64,000 nt of DNA from CAYRTV01 sp964505785 (GTDB lineage: Bacteria; Acidobacteriota; Aminicenantia; Aminicenantales; Aminicenantaceae): the NCBI GenBank assembly GCA_964505785.1, contig CAZDJZ010000007.1, positions 47,943 through 111,942 of the forward strand, written 5' to 3'. Both the position numbers and the translations under genes were made by a program. Positions 44,846 through 52,839 of the stretch are shown piece after piece; the first letter of the stretch is position 1; every line of letters starts with the position of its first letter. The notes beneath the pieces are model-generated. The model had not been told where the DNA came from, ran no database searches, and was given only the letters and a program-made list of their open reading frames with translations.

Positions 44846-45981
44846 TGGACCACCTCTGTCACATCCACGGGTGCACCTGCTTCTAATCCATAATTACCTT
44901 CTATGACTACCAGCTCGCCTTCCAACAATCCTGAAAGAATTTCCACCATGGTCTCGTTTTGCAAACCGATCTCAACATTCCGCCGTTCAACTTTGTTTTC
45001 TTTGATCACAAAAACATAGCTGTTGTCCAGAATCGCCTTTTGAGGGACAGCTATAACATCTTTCCGTGAACTGATTTCCAGCCTGATTTTGCCGAATGTA
45101 TTCGGACGCAGAAGGTATTCGGGATTATCCGCCTGGATTTCCACCTTAAATTTCTTGCTGACCGGGTCAGCCGCAAGATTCACAACCGATACCCGTCCTT
45201 CAAACATGCGGCCGGGGTAAGCGGAGACAGACAACGCAGCCGTTTGGCCTTTTTGGATAAGCACGACATCTTCATGGGCTGCTTCAACTTCAATTTTGAC
45301 TTTGCTGTAATCCATCAGGGTTAGAACACCGCTGTCAGGAGAAAATCCCCCCATCATGGGATTAATCACATCGCCTTCTTCTGCATTTTTTGATGCCACA
45401 ATCCCGGAAAAAGGTGCCCGCATGATGGAAACCTCCAGATTATATCGGGCAAGATTAACAGCCGCCCTGGCTTGCTTCAATTGCGCTTGAGCGGATTCAT
45501 AGGCCAGGGACACCTTTTCCAGCTGCTGTTGAGAAACGGCGTTTTCTTCCCGCAGCCTTTCCATTCTTTTTAAATTTTTCTCCGTATCTTCGGCATTGGC
45601 TTCAGCGGCTGACAGGGAGGCTTGGGCCTGCTCCAGTTGAAGCTTAATCGAACGGGTATCCAGTTCCGCCAGTAATTGTCCTTGACTGACCTGGACACCT
45701 TCCTCTACATGGATTTTTGCGATTTTTCCTCCGACTTCCGGAGTAATGATCATTTTGCGCCTCGGTTCTATGGTTCCGGTATAAGTAAGCTGATCCGATA
45801 TTCTGTCCCGGCTGACTTTATAGGCTTTGACCGGAGCCGCGCCGAAACTTTCCTGTGGTTGTGCCTCTTCCGGCTGATCCGGGGGAGACTGGCAGACCGT
45901 CATGGCAGCGGCAGCGGCAATGACAAGAATGATTTGACCCAACCATTTTGAATTTGTTTTCACTTTTTTTAATTGACTCAT
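44842..45981 (-). CDS. RND efflux periplasmic adaptor (membrane fusion protein)
   Basis: A 379-residue lipoprotein candidate (signal ILVIAAAAAMTVC, Cys as lipobox). The adaptor core is visible: YTGTIEPRRKMIITPEVGGKI as the lipoyl/barrel start, a coiled-coil hairpin rich in QLEQAQASLSAAEANAEDTE, the second lipoyl half IMRAPFSGIVASKNAEEGD, and a beta-barrel (IRLEISSRKDVIAVPQKAIL). It bridges the RND pump to the TolC-like channel. It lies 10 bases after the TolC gene and overlaps the pump gene by 4 bases. Confidence 0.94.
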   Translation of the reverse strand: MSQLKKVKTNSKWLGQIILVIAAAAAMTVCQSPPDQPEEAQPQESFGAAPVKAYKVSRDRISDQLTYTGTIEPRRKMIITPEVGGKIAKIHVEEGVQVSQGQLLAELDTRSIKLQLEQAQASLSAAEANAEDTEKNLKRMERLREENAVSQQQLEKVSLAYESAQAQLKQARAAVNLARYNLEVSIMRAPFSGIVASKNAEEGDVINPMMGGFSPDSGVLTLMDYSKVKIEVEAAHEDVVLIQKGQTAALSVSAYPGRMFEGRVSVVNLAADPVSKKFKVEIQADNPEYLLRPNTFGKIRLEISSRKDVIAVPQKAILDNSYVFVIKENKVERRNVEIGLQNETMVEILSGLLEGELVVIEGNYGLEAGAPVDVTEVVQ

Positions 45982-45991
45982 TGTTCCTTCC

Positions 45992-47311
45992 TTACTCTAT
46001 TCCCATCGCTCTATTCAACTCCGCCTGCGCGACAACATAATCGTACAAGGCCTGTGAATAATTGGTTTTTGCCTGGGCGAGTGCTGTTTGAGCCTGCTGC
46101 ACATCCAGTACTGTCACCATTCCCTCTTTGAAATTCAATTCAGCAATCCTCAAGCTTTCACGGGCTTGATCAACATTTTTTTCCTGGGATATCATCGTTT
46201 GCCTGGCTCCCTCCAAATTTAGGACCGCTTGCCTGACTTCAAGCCTGATTTGATCCATCAATCCTTTTTGATTTAATTCCAGTTCCTTGACGGCGGTCTT
46301 TGCCTGTGCGACCTTGGCATGAGTCGCCAAACCGTTAAAAAGGGGGATATTGACTAATAAATTAAGGGAATAAAAATTCTGCCAGGTATCCGCCTTAAGA
46401 TTGAACTGGTCCGACCAGTAATTATACTGCCCCGAAATTGAGACCGACGGCAACCCGGATGCCGCAGCCATATTAACGGCTTCTCCAGCCATTCTTTTTT
46501 GGAAACGGAACTGCTTAAGTTCCGGCCGTTTTTCCACAGCCGTATTTAAACATTCTTCCAAAACCGGCTCCACCGGCTCATACTTGAGCTCCCCTTTTAC
46601 TTCAATAGGATGAGACTGGTCCATTCCGAGAATATTTTTCAGGCTTAGTTTTGCAACCTCAAGATTATTCCGGGCCCTGATCAGCTGCGGCTTCAAATTC
46701 GCGACTTGAACTTCAGATCGTAATAAATCGAACTTGGATGCCAAGCCGACTTCATATTGAATTTGAATATTATTATGCAGCTTTTCCGCAACATCTACGG
46801 CTTCCTGGGCCACATCAATAAATTCCCTGGCCAACAGAATGCCGTAAAATGCTCTTTTTGTATTGAAAATTATATTCTGCTGTGATTGACGCAAACCTTC
46901 CCGTGATGATTTCACTTGATAATTCGCTTGTTTATAACCGGAAATCAACTGCCCTCCCGTAAATACCGGAATATTCAGGGCAAGCGTCAATTGATAATCA
47001 CGAGTGAAGTCCACTTCCACTCTTTGCGGCGGATCCCCCGGAACCATGGAAGGAAATTCCAATTCCATGACTTTTTCAGATAAATTTTTAGTTCCCTGGG
47101 CATTGAGCGAGGGGAAAAACGCAGCGGCGGCTTGCCTAACCTGGCTTTGAGCTGAAGCCACCTTTTTTTCCGCGGCCAAATGAAAGGGATTTTGCTCCAG
47201 AGCCAGCCTTAGGCTGTCCTCAAGAGTCAATGTTATCTTTTCTTGAGACTGGAGCGGGATTCCTGTGCAAGTATAGCCGCACATCAACAAAATCAGCATC
47301 ATTTTCTTCAT
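45992..47311 (-). CDS. TolC-family outer-membrane efflux channel
   Basis: A 439-residue protein with a signal peptide (MMLILLMCGYTCTGIPLQSQ) and the two-fold repeated outer-membrane-factor plan of long helical hairpins and short strands (LTLEDSLRLALEQNP, LNIPVFTGGQLISG, LLVNIPLFNGLATHAKV). The C-terminal NFKEGMVTVLDVQQAQTAL is typical. It forms the exit duct of the tripartite pump encoded beside it. It follows the tetR gene after 3 bases and precedes the adaptor gene by 10, so the four genes form one transcript. Confidence 0.93.
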   Translation of the reverse strand: MKKMMLILLMCGYTCTGIPLQSQEKITLTLEDSLRLALEQNPFHLAAEKKVASAQSQVRQAAAAFFPSLNAQGTKNLSEKVMELEFPSMVPGDPPQRVEVDFTRDYQLTLALNIPVFTGGQLISGYKQANYQVKSSREGLRQSQQNIIFNTKRAFYGILLAREFIDVAQEAVDVAEKLHNNIQIQYEVGLASKFDLLRSEVQVANLKPQLIRARNNLEVAKLSLKNILGMDQSHPIEVKGELKYEPVEPVLEECLNTAVEKRPELKQFRFQKRMAGEAVNMAAASGLPSVSISGQYNYWSDQFNLKADTWQNFYSLNLLVNIPLFNGLATHAKVAQAKTAVKELELNQKGLMDQIRLEVRQAVLNLEGARQTMISQEKNVDQARESLRIAELNFKEGMVTVLDVQQAQTALAQAKTNYSQALYDYVVAQAELNRAMGIE

Positions 47312-47314
47312 GAT

Positions 47315-47983
47315 TTACTCCTTTTTGCTCCTTATACCGTTGAGAAAATAATCATGCAGGAGATCCGCACTTTGCTCTACGGAATAATTTTTTTCCCGCA
47401 TGGGCCCTCTAAAATGGAACCCCCTCAGCATGGCGCCGAATATATAGGCGGCTTCTTCAACATCCACATTGCGAAATTCTCCGGCGGAAACACCCTCCCG
47501 GATAATTTCGCAGGAAGATTGAAACATATACTGCACCATCTGCCGGAAATCATCGGGAATATGCTCCTTCGCTTCACAAAGCATTATGTGACTTTTCATA
47601 TCCATCCCCATAATTTTTTTCATCACTTCCGGTTCGAAAAAAAATATCCTGGCTATATTCTGTTTCTGCTGGTAATAATGAAGAATAAATAAAACCATAT
47701 GTTTGATTTTAGATTCTGCAGAATCGGCAGCCTGCCGGATTTTTTCGATCTCATCCCGTGCTTCCCGGAAGGAATTCAAGACAATTTCTGAAAAAATCTC
47801 CAGCTTACTGTTAAAATACCGGTAAATCGTCGCCTTGGAAAACTGAGCTTCCTCCGCGATATCATCGACGGACGTCTGAGTAAAACCATTTCGAGCGAAA
47901 ATATCTTCCGCCGCCTCCAATATAAACTGCCGATTTTCCAGTCTGCGCTTTTCCTTTCTCTGATCTCTTAAGTTTTTTTTCAT
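47315..47983 (-). CDS. TetR/AcrR-family transcriptional regulator of the efflux operon
   Basis: About 222 residues. A basic N-terminus (KKNLRDQRKEKRR) leads to the helix-turn-helix: ILEAAEDIFARNGFTQTSVDDIAEEAQFSKATIYRYF, here broken as ILEAAEDIFARNGF and SVDDIAEEAQFSKATIYRYF. The C-terminal helical domain would bind the inducer. I use the ATG at 47983 (GGTGAG upstream), not 48007. As the first gene of the pump operon with two inverted repeats just upstream, it most likely represses its own operon and is released by a pump substrate. Confidence 0.9.
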   Translation of the reverse strand: MKKNLRDQRKEKRRLENRQFILEAAEDIFARNGFTQTSVDDIAEEAQFSKATIYRYFNSKLEIFSEIVLNSFREARDEIEKIRQAADSAESKIKHMVLFILHYYQQKQNIARIFFFEPEVMKKIMGMDMKSHIMLCEAKEHIPDDFRQMVQYMFQSSCEIIREGVSAGEFRNVDVEEAAYIFGAMLRGFHFRGPMREKNYSVEQSADLLHDYFLNGIRSKKE

Positions 47984-47987
47984 AATA

Positions 47988-47999
47988 AACTCACCAGTT
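47988..47999. promoter_or_regulatory. Candidate TetR operator O1
   Basis: AACT-CACC-AGTT, a perfect 4-base inverted repeat with a 4-base spacer, lies just upstream of the regulator start. Its centre is 21 bases, two helical turns, from that of the second repeat at 48007-48022, which has the same AACT-N4-AGTT core. Confidence 0.5.
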
Positions 48000-48006
48000 C
48001 TTAACA

Positions 48007-48022
48007 TAAACTTAACAGTTTA
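48007..48022. promoter_or_regulatory. Candidate TetR operator O2
   Basis: TAAACT-TAAC-AGTTTA is a perfect 6-base inverted repeat with a 4-base spacer. It lies downstream of the predicted promoter and shares the AACT-N4-AGTT core with O1. Binding by a TetR dimer here would block transcription. Confidence 0.55.
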
Positions 48023-48042
48023 CTTCTAAAACTTTTTGGTTT

Positions 48043-48072
48043 AAAGTAGCAAAAATCCCCCTCCATTGTCAA
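48043..48072 (-). promoter_or_regulatory. Predicted promoter of the tetR-tolC-MFP-RND operon
   Basis: On the minus strand a perfect -35 TTGACA (48067-48072) is followed after 18 bases by TACTTT (48043-48048). Transcription would begin near 48036, upstream of both candidate operators. The -10 box is weak. Confidence 0.45.
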
Positions 48073-48322
48073 GCGCCCGGAATAGATTTATACGACTTTT
48101 TGCTCCTAAGGTTTAAGTCCATTGAGATTTGTCTTGACTAGCCCGCTGCGCTCGCGTTCATCGCGTTCAATATAAAATGAAGAGAATCATATTTACAATC
48201 ATTCTATTACAGCGTATTAATACAGCGAATAGTCTGATGCAATCCATTCACCATTTACCATTCACCGGTTTTCCGATTCACGATTCACGCCTTCTAGGCG
48301 TTTCGCTTGGTGCGTTAACGAT
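48073..48322. other. Intergenic region with a C-module fragment
   Basis: About 250 bases without a credible gene. CGCTGCGCTCGCGTTCATCGCG at 48143-48165 or so is a piece of the inverted C module. The 61-codon open frame here has no ribosome site and overlaps this fragment. Confidence 0.5.
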
Positions 48323-48602
48323 GCATAGATTGTTCACGGGCCAGACGACGAACATTCTTTAATTCATTGTCGTCTCGAGGAGCGGAGCGACGAGGGATCT
48401 CATAGTGCCCCGTATGGACAAAATGGAGATACTGTCCTGCAGAAACGATGCAGCCTGAGATCCTGCGCTTCGCTCAGGATGACATTAGATGCGGTAAGAT
48501 CCACCCCGCCCAAAGGGTTAAAAATGGCGATTAAAATATGAATAAAAAAGGAAAAAGATTAATAAATCGGCATCGCCATTTTTTATTATGAACAATCTAT
48601 GC
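48323..48602 (+). repeat. A-family fold-back element with nested B unit, copy A4 (280 bp)
   Basis: Perfect 14-base inverted termini GCATAGATTGTTCA (48323-48336) and TGAACAATCTATGC (48589-48602). Inside the left arm is AGACGAC/GTCGTCT; then a whole B unit (48368-48484) bounded by TGTCGT and ATGACA; then the right half with AAAAATGGCGAT (48520-48531) and ATCGCCATTTTT (48572-48583), again a perfect 12-base pair. The outer and inner arms differ from copy A2, yet both sides changed together. The right terminus contains the last codon and the TAG of the recombinase gene. Confidence 0.85.
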
Positions 48603-49499
48603 CCGGGGGTGGAACTTGTCATAGACCTGCCGCATACGGCGACGGGAAACATGGGTATAAATCTGAGTGGTGGTAATCTGACTGTGACCCAGCATCATCT
48701 GGACAGAGCGTAAATCGGCACCCCGCTCTAAAAGATGGGTGGCAAAAGAATGGCGCAAAACATGCGGGCTTATACCTGGATCCAATCCTGCCCGGTTCGC
48801 ATACTTTTTCAGCATCTTCCAAAATCCCTGGCGTGTGAAATAACTTCCCCTGGATGTCAAAAAAAGAAAATCCGTCTCTTGCTTCAACAGCACGGGCCTC
48901 GCTGATTCCAAATACGATCTGACTGCCTTGGATGCGGATTTACCCAAGGGAACCACCCTTTCTTTACTGCCTTTTCCCCGGCAGATGAGAAATCCATCCT
49001 GAAAATTGATGTCCTTGGTCCTCAGTTTGATCAATTCGGACACCCGCAGGCCGGTGGCATACATCAATTCCAGCATGGCAACATCACGGCATCCCCGGGT
49101 TTCCCGGCTATCCGGCTGGTTGAGCAGCTTTTCCACTTCTTCAAACTTCAAAAATTTCGGCAGATTGAGCCATAATTTGGGAGCGCCAAGGTTCTCCGCC
49201 GGATTTTTTTTCAGAGTTCCGTCCAGAATCAGAAAACGGTAAAAGGCCCGAATGGCGGAAACAGCGCGGGCAACAGAACGGGCGGACAGGCCGGCTTTGC
49301 GCTGGTCATGGATAAATTTGACCAGATGAGACTCCTCCACTTTTTCCCAGGTAATCTTTTCCTTGCGCAGGAAATAAAACAGCTTCATAAGGTCCAGAGA
49401 ATAGGACTGCAGTGAATTGGAAGATAAACCCTTTTCAACGGATAAATAATCCAGAAATATCCTCAAGATTTCTTCATCCGGAGAAGAAAGCGCGTTCAT
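48597..49499 (-). CDS. Tyrosine recombinase XerC/XerD type
   Basis: A 300-residue protein with an N-terminal SAM-like core-binding domain (FLDYLSVEKGLSSNSLQSY) and a catalytic domain carrying all expected residues: Arg in ATGLRVSEL, Lys in GKGSKERVVPLG, His-x-x-Arg in SPHVLRHSFATH, His in LGHSQITTTQ and the nucleophile Tyr in QIYTHVSR. Length and sequence fit chromosome-dimer resolvases. Whether it is XerC or XerD cannot be told. It is coupled by a 4-base overlap to the upstream MBL hydrolase gene, and its 3' end lies inside the terminal repeat of A4. Confidence 0.92.
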   Translation of the reverse strand: MNALSSPDEEILRIFLDYLSVEKGLSSNSLQSYSLDLMKLFYFLRKEKITWEKVEESHLVKFIHDQRKAGLSARSVARAVSAIRAFYRFLILDGTLKKNPAENLGAPKLWLNLPKFLKFEEVEKLLNQPDSRETRGCRDVAMLELMYATGLRVSELIKLRTKDINFQDGFLICRGKGSKERVVPLGKSASKAVRSYLESARPVLLKQETDFLFLTSRGSYFTRQGFWKMLKKYANRAGLDPGISPHVLRHSFATHLLERGADLRSVQMMLGHSQITTTQIYTHVSRRRMRQVYDKFHPRA

Positions 49500-50119
49500 T
49501 GAATAAATGGATTGCTGTTTTTTTCCTGACCCACGGTTGTAGGCGGCCCATGCCCCGGAAAAACCCTCAAGTCCTCATCCAGGGTAAAAATTTTTGTTTT
49601 TATGGAGGCCATCAATTGGTCCCAACTCCCTCCGGGCAAATCGGTGCGCCCCACTCCCTGATTGAACAGAGTGTCCCCGGACAAGATGAACCAATCTCCA
49701 ACCAGGGTGATTCCGCCCGGCGAATGCCCGGGGGTGTGTATGACTTTTAATCCGGAAACCGCACCGATATCCACCATATCCCCATCTTCCAAAAATTTAT
49801 CCGGTAAAGGAGACTTCTTGGCCCCCAGCATCAAGGCAAACGCGGATTGCAGGGCATTTGACAAAAGCTTCCCGTCCCCGGAATGGATCAGCAAAGGAAC
49901 GGAATACATTTCTATGATATCTTTATTAGCCCCGATATGATCAACATGTCCGTGGGTATTAATCAGCATCACCGGTTTAAGATCAAATTGATCAATAGAG
50001 GCAATAATCTTTTTCGGTTCAGCTCCGGGGTCCACTACCGCCGCCTCCCTCGTCTTTTCATCATAGACAAGATAACAATTCGCCTCTAAAGCGCCGACGA
50101 CAACCGTTTCTACTTTCAT
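49496..50119 (-). CDS. Metallo-beta-lactamase-fold hydrolase (glyoxalase II-like)
   Basis: A 207-residue protein with the MBL metal motif NTHGHVDHIGAN (HxHxDH), a second His in HTPGHSPGGI, the Asp in ILSGDTLFNQGVGRTD, and a final His in VFPGHGPPTT. The N-terminal NCYLVYDEKTREAAVVDPG is the usual first hairpin. It resembles hydroxyacylglutathione hydrolase-like or YcbL-type thioesterases. Its stop overlaps the recombinase start. The substrate is unknown. Confidence 0.9.
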   Translation of the reverse strand: MKVETVVVGALEANCYLVYDEKTREAAVVDPGAEPKKIIASIDQFDLKPVMLINTHGHVDHIGANKDIIEMYSVPLLIHSGDGKLLSNALQSAFALMLGAKKSPLPDKFLEDGDMVDIGAVSGLKVIHTPGHSPGGITLVGDWFILSGDTLFNQGVGRTDLPGGSWDQLMASIKTKIFTLDEDLRVFPGHGPPTTVGQEKNSNPFIQ

Positions 50120-50201
50120 TATGAATTCATAATAGTATTTTCCTCAGGGATGAGTCAAGCTCTGCCTGAAAGGTCCGTTACAAGTCAAAATCGAACAGGG
50201 C

Positions 50202-50229
50202 TTGACTCGTCCTGGCATATGAATATAAT
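50202..50229 (+). promoter_or_regulatory. Strong sigma-70-type promoter, leaderless geometry
   Basis: TTGACT (50202-50207), 16 bases, then a perfect TATAAT (50224-50229). Transcription would begin near 50236, about 3 bases before the ATG at 50239. No Shine-Dalgarno sits upstream of that ATG. Confidence 0.6.
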
Positions 50230-50238
50230 GCCTCCATA

Positions 50239-51036
50239 ATGCCCGGCACACATTGGCAGCTGCAAATTGCGGAAAAATCCTTAAAAAAAAGAGAAAAACT
50301 CAACCTGCTGAAAAAATATCTGCACACATCTACATCCGAGAAGATTCTCGACCTGGGCTGCGCCCAAGGAATCATCAGTTATTACCTTAGAAAAAACCCG
50401 GGGTACTGGATAAGCGCGGACCTGGATTTATCTAATCTCAGCTCCGCCCGGGAACTCATCTCCGGCGGAATGGTTCAGCTGGGGGATACTTCGCTCCCTT
50501 TCATTTCAGGCAGCCTTGATCAGGTTATCAGCCTGGATTTTCTCGAACATCTTGATGACGACAATAAATGCCTTCAGGAAATCCATAGGATCCTCAAGCC
50601 CGGAAGCCGGTTTCTGTTGGCTGTGCCCCGGACCGGAAATATATTTTTTCTGCACCGGATTAGACCCCGGCTTGGAATGCCGCTGGCAGTCTACGGCCAT
50701 AAACGGGAAGGATATACTTTAAATAACATTAAGCAAAAATTGGAGAACTCCGGGTTTTCTTTCATCCGGCATAAGCGCTTTTCCGGCTTTTTGACCGAAG
50801 CCACAGAGCTTCTGCTTAACGTTATATACACCCGGTTTTTAGCTCCCAAAGAAAAAAAACAATTGCGTGACGGTCATATTCGCCCGGCCAATGCCGAAGA
50901 ATTTCATAGCCGGAAAAACGCCATTAGGCTCTATGCCCTGATTCATCCACTAATCTGGCTGTTTACCCGCTTGGACCGGCTGTTTTTTTTCCAGCGCGGA
51001 TACGCCCTTATGATCTGGGCCCAAAAAATCCCGTGA
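50239..51036 (+). CDS. Class I SAM-dependent methyltransferase
   Basis: A 265-residue protein with SAM motif I ILDLGCAQGIISYYLRK, an acidic ADLDLSNLSSA, motif II SLDQVISLDFLEHLDDD and motif III EIHRILKPGSRFLLAVP. The C-terminus has two hydrophobic stretches (LIHPLIWLFTRLDRLFFF), suggesting contact with the membrane or a lipid substrate. The promoter places transcription almost at the ATG. The next gene follows after 81 bases with its own promoter. Confidence 0.85.
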   Translation: MPGTHWQLQIAEKSLKKREKLNLLKKYLHTSTSEKILDLGCAQGIISYYLRKNPGYWISADLDLSNLSSARELISGGMVQLGDTSLPFISGSLDQVISLDFLEHLDDDNKCLQEIHRILKPGSRFLLAVPRTGNIFFLHRIRPRLGMPLAVYGHKREGYTLNNIKQKLENSGFSFIRHKRFSGFLTEATELLLNVIYTRFLAPKEKKQLRDGHIRPANAEEFHSRKNAIRLYALIHPLIWLFTRLDRLFFFQRGYALMIWAQKIP

Positions 51037-51082
51037 ATAATTCACATCTCATCCGGCACCGTAATTGCATAGATTTTGAGAT

Positions 51083-51111
51083 TTGAGATTTAAGTATTAT
51101 CAAATTATAAT
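51083..51111 (+). promoter_or_regulatory. Strong sigma-70-type promoter, leaderless geometry
   Basis: TTGAGA (51083-51088), exactly 17 bases, then a perfect TATAAT (51106-51111), 6 bases before the ATG at 51118. The predicted transcript would start on or within a base or two of the start codon. Confidence 0.6.
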
Positions 51112-51117
51112 TACATT

Positions 51118-51498
51118 ATGGATGTCTTTTTAACACGCACGGCGCTGCGTCAAATTGAGGGCCTCTTTTTAGGGAAGTCCCTATCCAGCGGATTGATGAT
51201 GGGGCATAGACGCGGGAACCGTTTTGTGGTTGAATCCATTTTTCCTCTTCCTGACGTTCTGTCTTTTCCATTGGATAAACACATTCGGCTCACCCGGATT
51301 TTCGGCCCGGATTTTATCGGATATTTCACCACTGTTCCAGGGGATAAGCCGCCTGAACAGATCATGGCGCCCTTTGCATCAGGAATGTTATTCAGCCGCT
51401 TGGGAAACCAAACATCGGAAATGAATTTTTTCCAAATTGAATATAATGGAAAATTCTGCCTTCAAAAATTGAATTATACCAGTCAGGAGCCATCATGA
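51118..51498 (+). CDS. Hypothetical protein, possibly a JAB/MPN-like domain without catalytic motif
   Basis: A 126-residue soluble protein. The order of strands resembles the JAB/MPN fold: an N-terminal helix (TRTALRQIEGLF), SGLMMGHRRGNRFVVESIFPLP, then FIGYFTTVPGDKPPEQIM where the metal-binding HSHP...SxxD motif of active deubiquitinase-like enzymes should be. That motif is absent, so if the fold is right the protein is not a zinc peptidase. It shares a 4-base ATGA overlap with the AMMECR1 gene, so the two probably act together. Fold assignment is inference. Confidence 0.6.
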   Translation: MDVFLTRTALRQIEGLFLGKSLSSGLMMGHRRGNRFVVESIFPLPDVLSFPLDKHIRLTRIFGPDFIGYFTTVPGDKPPEQIMAPFASGMLFSRLGNQTSEMNFFQIEYNGKFCLQKLNYTSQEPS

Positions 51499-52043
51499 GT
51501 GAATTACTCAATATTGATCAAAAAAGATTTTTATTAAAACTGGCCCGCGACTCCATTATCCATTATTTGGACACTGGAACCTATTTGAAAATCAATATAT
51601 CCGACGGCATTCTGAAAGAAAAGCGGGGAGCGTTTGTAACCCTTAAACAAGACAGCAGGCTCAAGGGATGTATCGGTTTTCCAATACCAGAAAAATCTCT
51701 GGCAGAAACGGTTATTGAGGCAGCCGCGATGGCAGCGACTAATGACCCCCGCTTTCAGCCTCTTAGCCCTGAAGACCTCCCGAAAGTCACCATTGAGATT
51801 TCCGTCCTCACTTCCCCCAGGGCTATTCAAGACCCCAAGGAAATTGAAGTCGGGAAGCACGGCATTATCATCACTCAGGGACCTTTTCACGGCCTGCTGC
51901 TTCCACAGGTTCCCGTAGAATGGAATTGGGACCGCGAAACATTTCTGCGACAGGGATGCCTGAAGGCCGGCCTGGATGAAAACGCCTGGCAGCGTGGAGC
52001 CCGAATCGAGATCTTCACCGCCGAGGTCTTTGAAGAAGAATAA
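51495..52043 (+). CDS. AMMECR1-domain protein (AmmeMemoRadiSam system protein A family)
   Basis: A 182-residue single-domain protein with the AMMECR1 core: GAFVTLKQDSRLKGCIGFPI (the LxGCIG motif), AAMAATNDPRFQPLSPEDLP, TIEISVLTSP, GIIITQGPFHGLLLPQVPVE and WDRETFLRQGCLKAGL. The biochemical role is unsettled; in many genomes it accompanies MEMO and radical SAM partners, neither of which is adjacent here. It is coupled to the preceding small protein by a 4-base overlap. Confidence 0.92.
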   Translation: MSELLNIDQKRFLLKLARDSIIHYLDTGTYLKINISDGILKEKRGAFVTLKQDSRLKGCIGFPIPEKSLAETVIEAAAMAATNDPRFQPLSPEDLPKVTIEISVLTSPRAIQDPKEIEVGKHGIIITQGPFHGLLLPQVPVEWNWDRETFLRQGCLKAGLDENAWQRGARIEIFTAEVFEEE

Positions 52044-52067
52044 TCCGGCCTAACTAATAATTCAGAA

Positions 52068-52814
52068 TTACCGTAATTTTTTGTGCTGGAGTAATTCTTT
52101 CGCCGCCGCCTTGCACTCCATGATGCCGTTCACCCAGCCTGGGTTATCTTCCATTTCCAAAACAAATTCCAATTCCCTGCGCGCCTGTTCCACTTCATCC
52201 ATATCCAGCAATGTTTCAGCCAAATAGACCCGGGTTAAACAATCATCCGGCCCCAGCTCTTTTGATTTGATCAAATGTTCGTAAGATTTCTCCGTGCTTC
52301 CTCCTGCCAGCCCTGGAAGCTTGAAATAAACCCGTCCCAGGACCCTGTCAGGGCCTCCGTCTTCGTAATCCCGGTTCATTTCAATGACTGTGTTCATGTC
52401 ACTCTTAATCGGTTTCACTAACGACAAACTTTTTAAAACACCCTTGGCCTCACCATATTTTCCATTATTGACTCCCCGCCAATAATACCCATCCGGCTGA
52501 TCCGGTTTTAAATCCACCGCCTTGGTGGCATGATATACAGCTTGAGAAAAAATAGTCCGTTTCTCTTTTTTATCTTCCGTATATTCCCCGATATAAAAAA
52601 GAATACGGGCAATTTTCCAATACGGGTCGTATTTGTCCTCGTCTTGCACCAGCGCCTCTCGATAAAGCTGCAAGGCCTTTTCCGCTGTCGCCATATCCGA
52701 CATTCCCTGAAAAAGCGCATCCGCACTGGCAGCCGGATCTTCTCCTTCCTGCGCCGCCGGTCCCAGCGGCACTATCAGCAAAGCCAGAATCAAACAAATC
52801 CATGTCTTTCTCAT
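52068..52814 (-). CDS. TatT-family TPR protein (TRAP transporter-associated T component)
   Basis: About 248 residues with a signal peptide (TWICLILALLIVPLGPAAQ). The mature part is a set of TPR-like helices with the TatT hallmarks KPDQPDGYYWRGVNNGKYGE, KSLSLVKPIKSDMNTVIEMN, DGGPDRVLGRVYFKLPGLAGG and a final ARRELEFVLEMED. In Treponema TatT binds a TRAP solute-binding lipoprotein. No TRAP transporter is nearby, so the partner is unknown. The start at 52814 follows GGAGGG. The palindrome CCTGACCTATTCAGG lies 26 bases upstream. Confidence 0.87.
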   Translation of the reverse strand: MRKTWICLILALLIVPLGPAAQEGEDPAASADALFQGMSDMATAEKALQLYREALVQDEDKYDPYWKIARILFYIGEYTEDKKEKRTIFSQAVYHATKAVDLKPDQPDGYYWRGVNNGKYGEAKGVLKSLSLVKPIKSDMNTVIEMNRDYEDGGPDRVLGRVYFKLPGLAGGSTEKSYEHLIKSKELGPDDCLTRVYLAETLLDMDEVEQARRELEFVLEMEDNPGWVNGIMECKAAAKELLQHKKLR

Positions 52815-52839
52815 CCATCCCTCCTCCATTTTTTTTCAA

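Noticed and set aside
48177..48362. A 61-codon plus-strand frame in the repeat region upstream of xer
   Set aside because: No Shine-Dalgarno; it runs into the left terminus of repeat A4 and the peptide is not protein-like.
48597..49499. The Xer-type recombinase as the mobilising enzyme of element A
   Set aside because: All its features fit a housekeeping XerC/D protein coupled to an MBL gene. Only one of many A copies is beside it, and A ends do not resemble dif sites.
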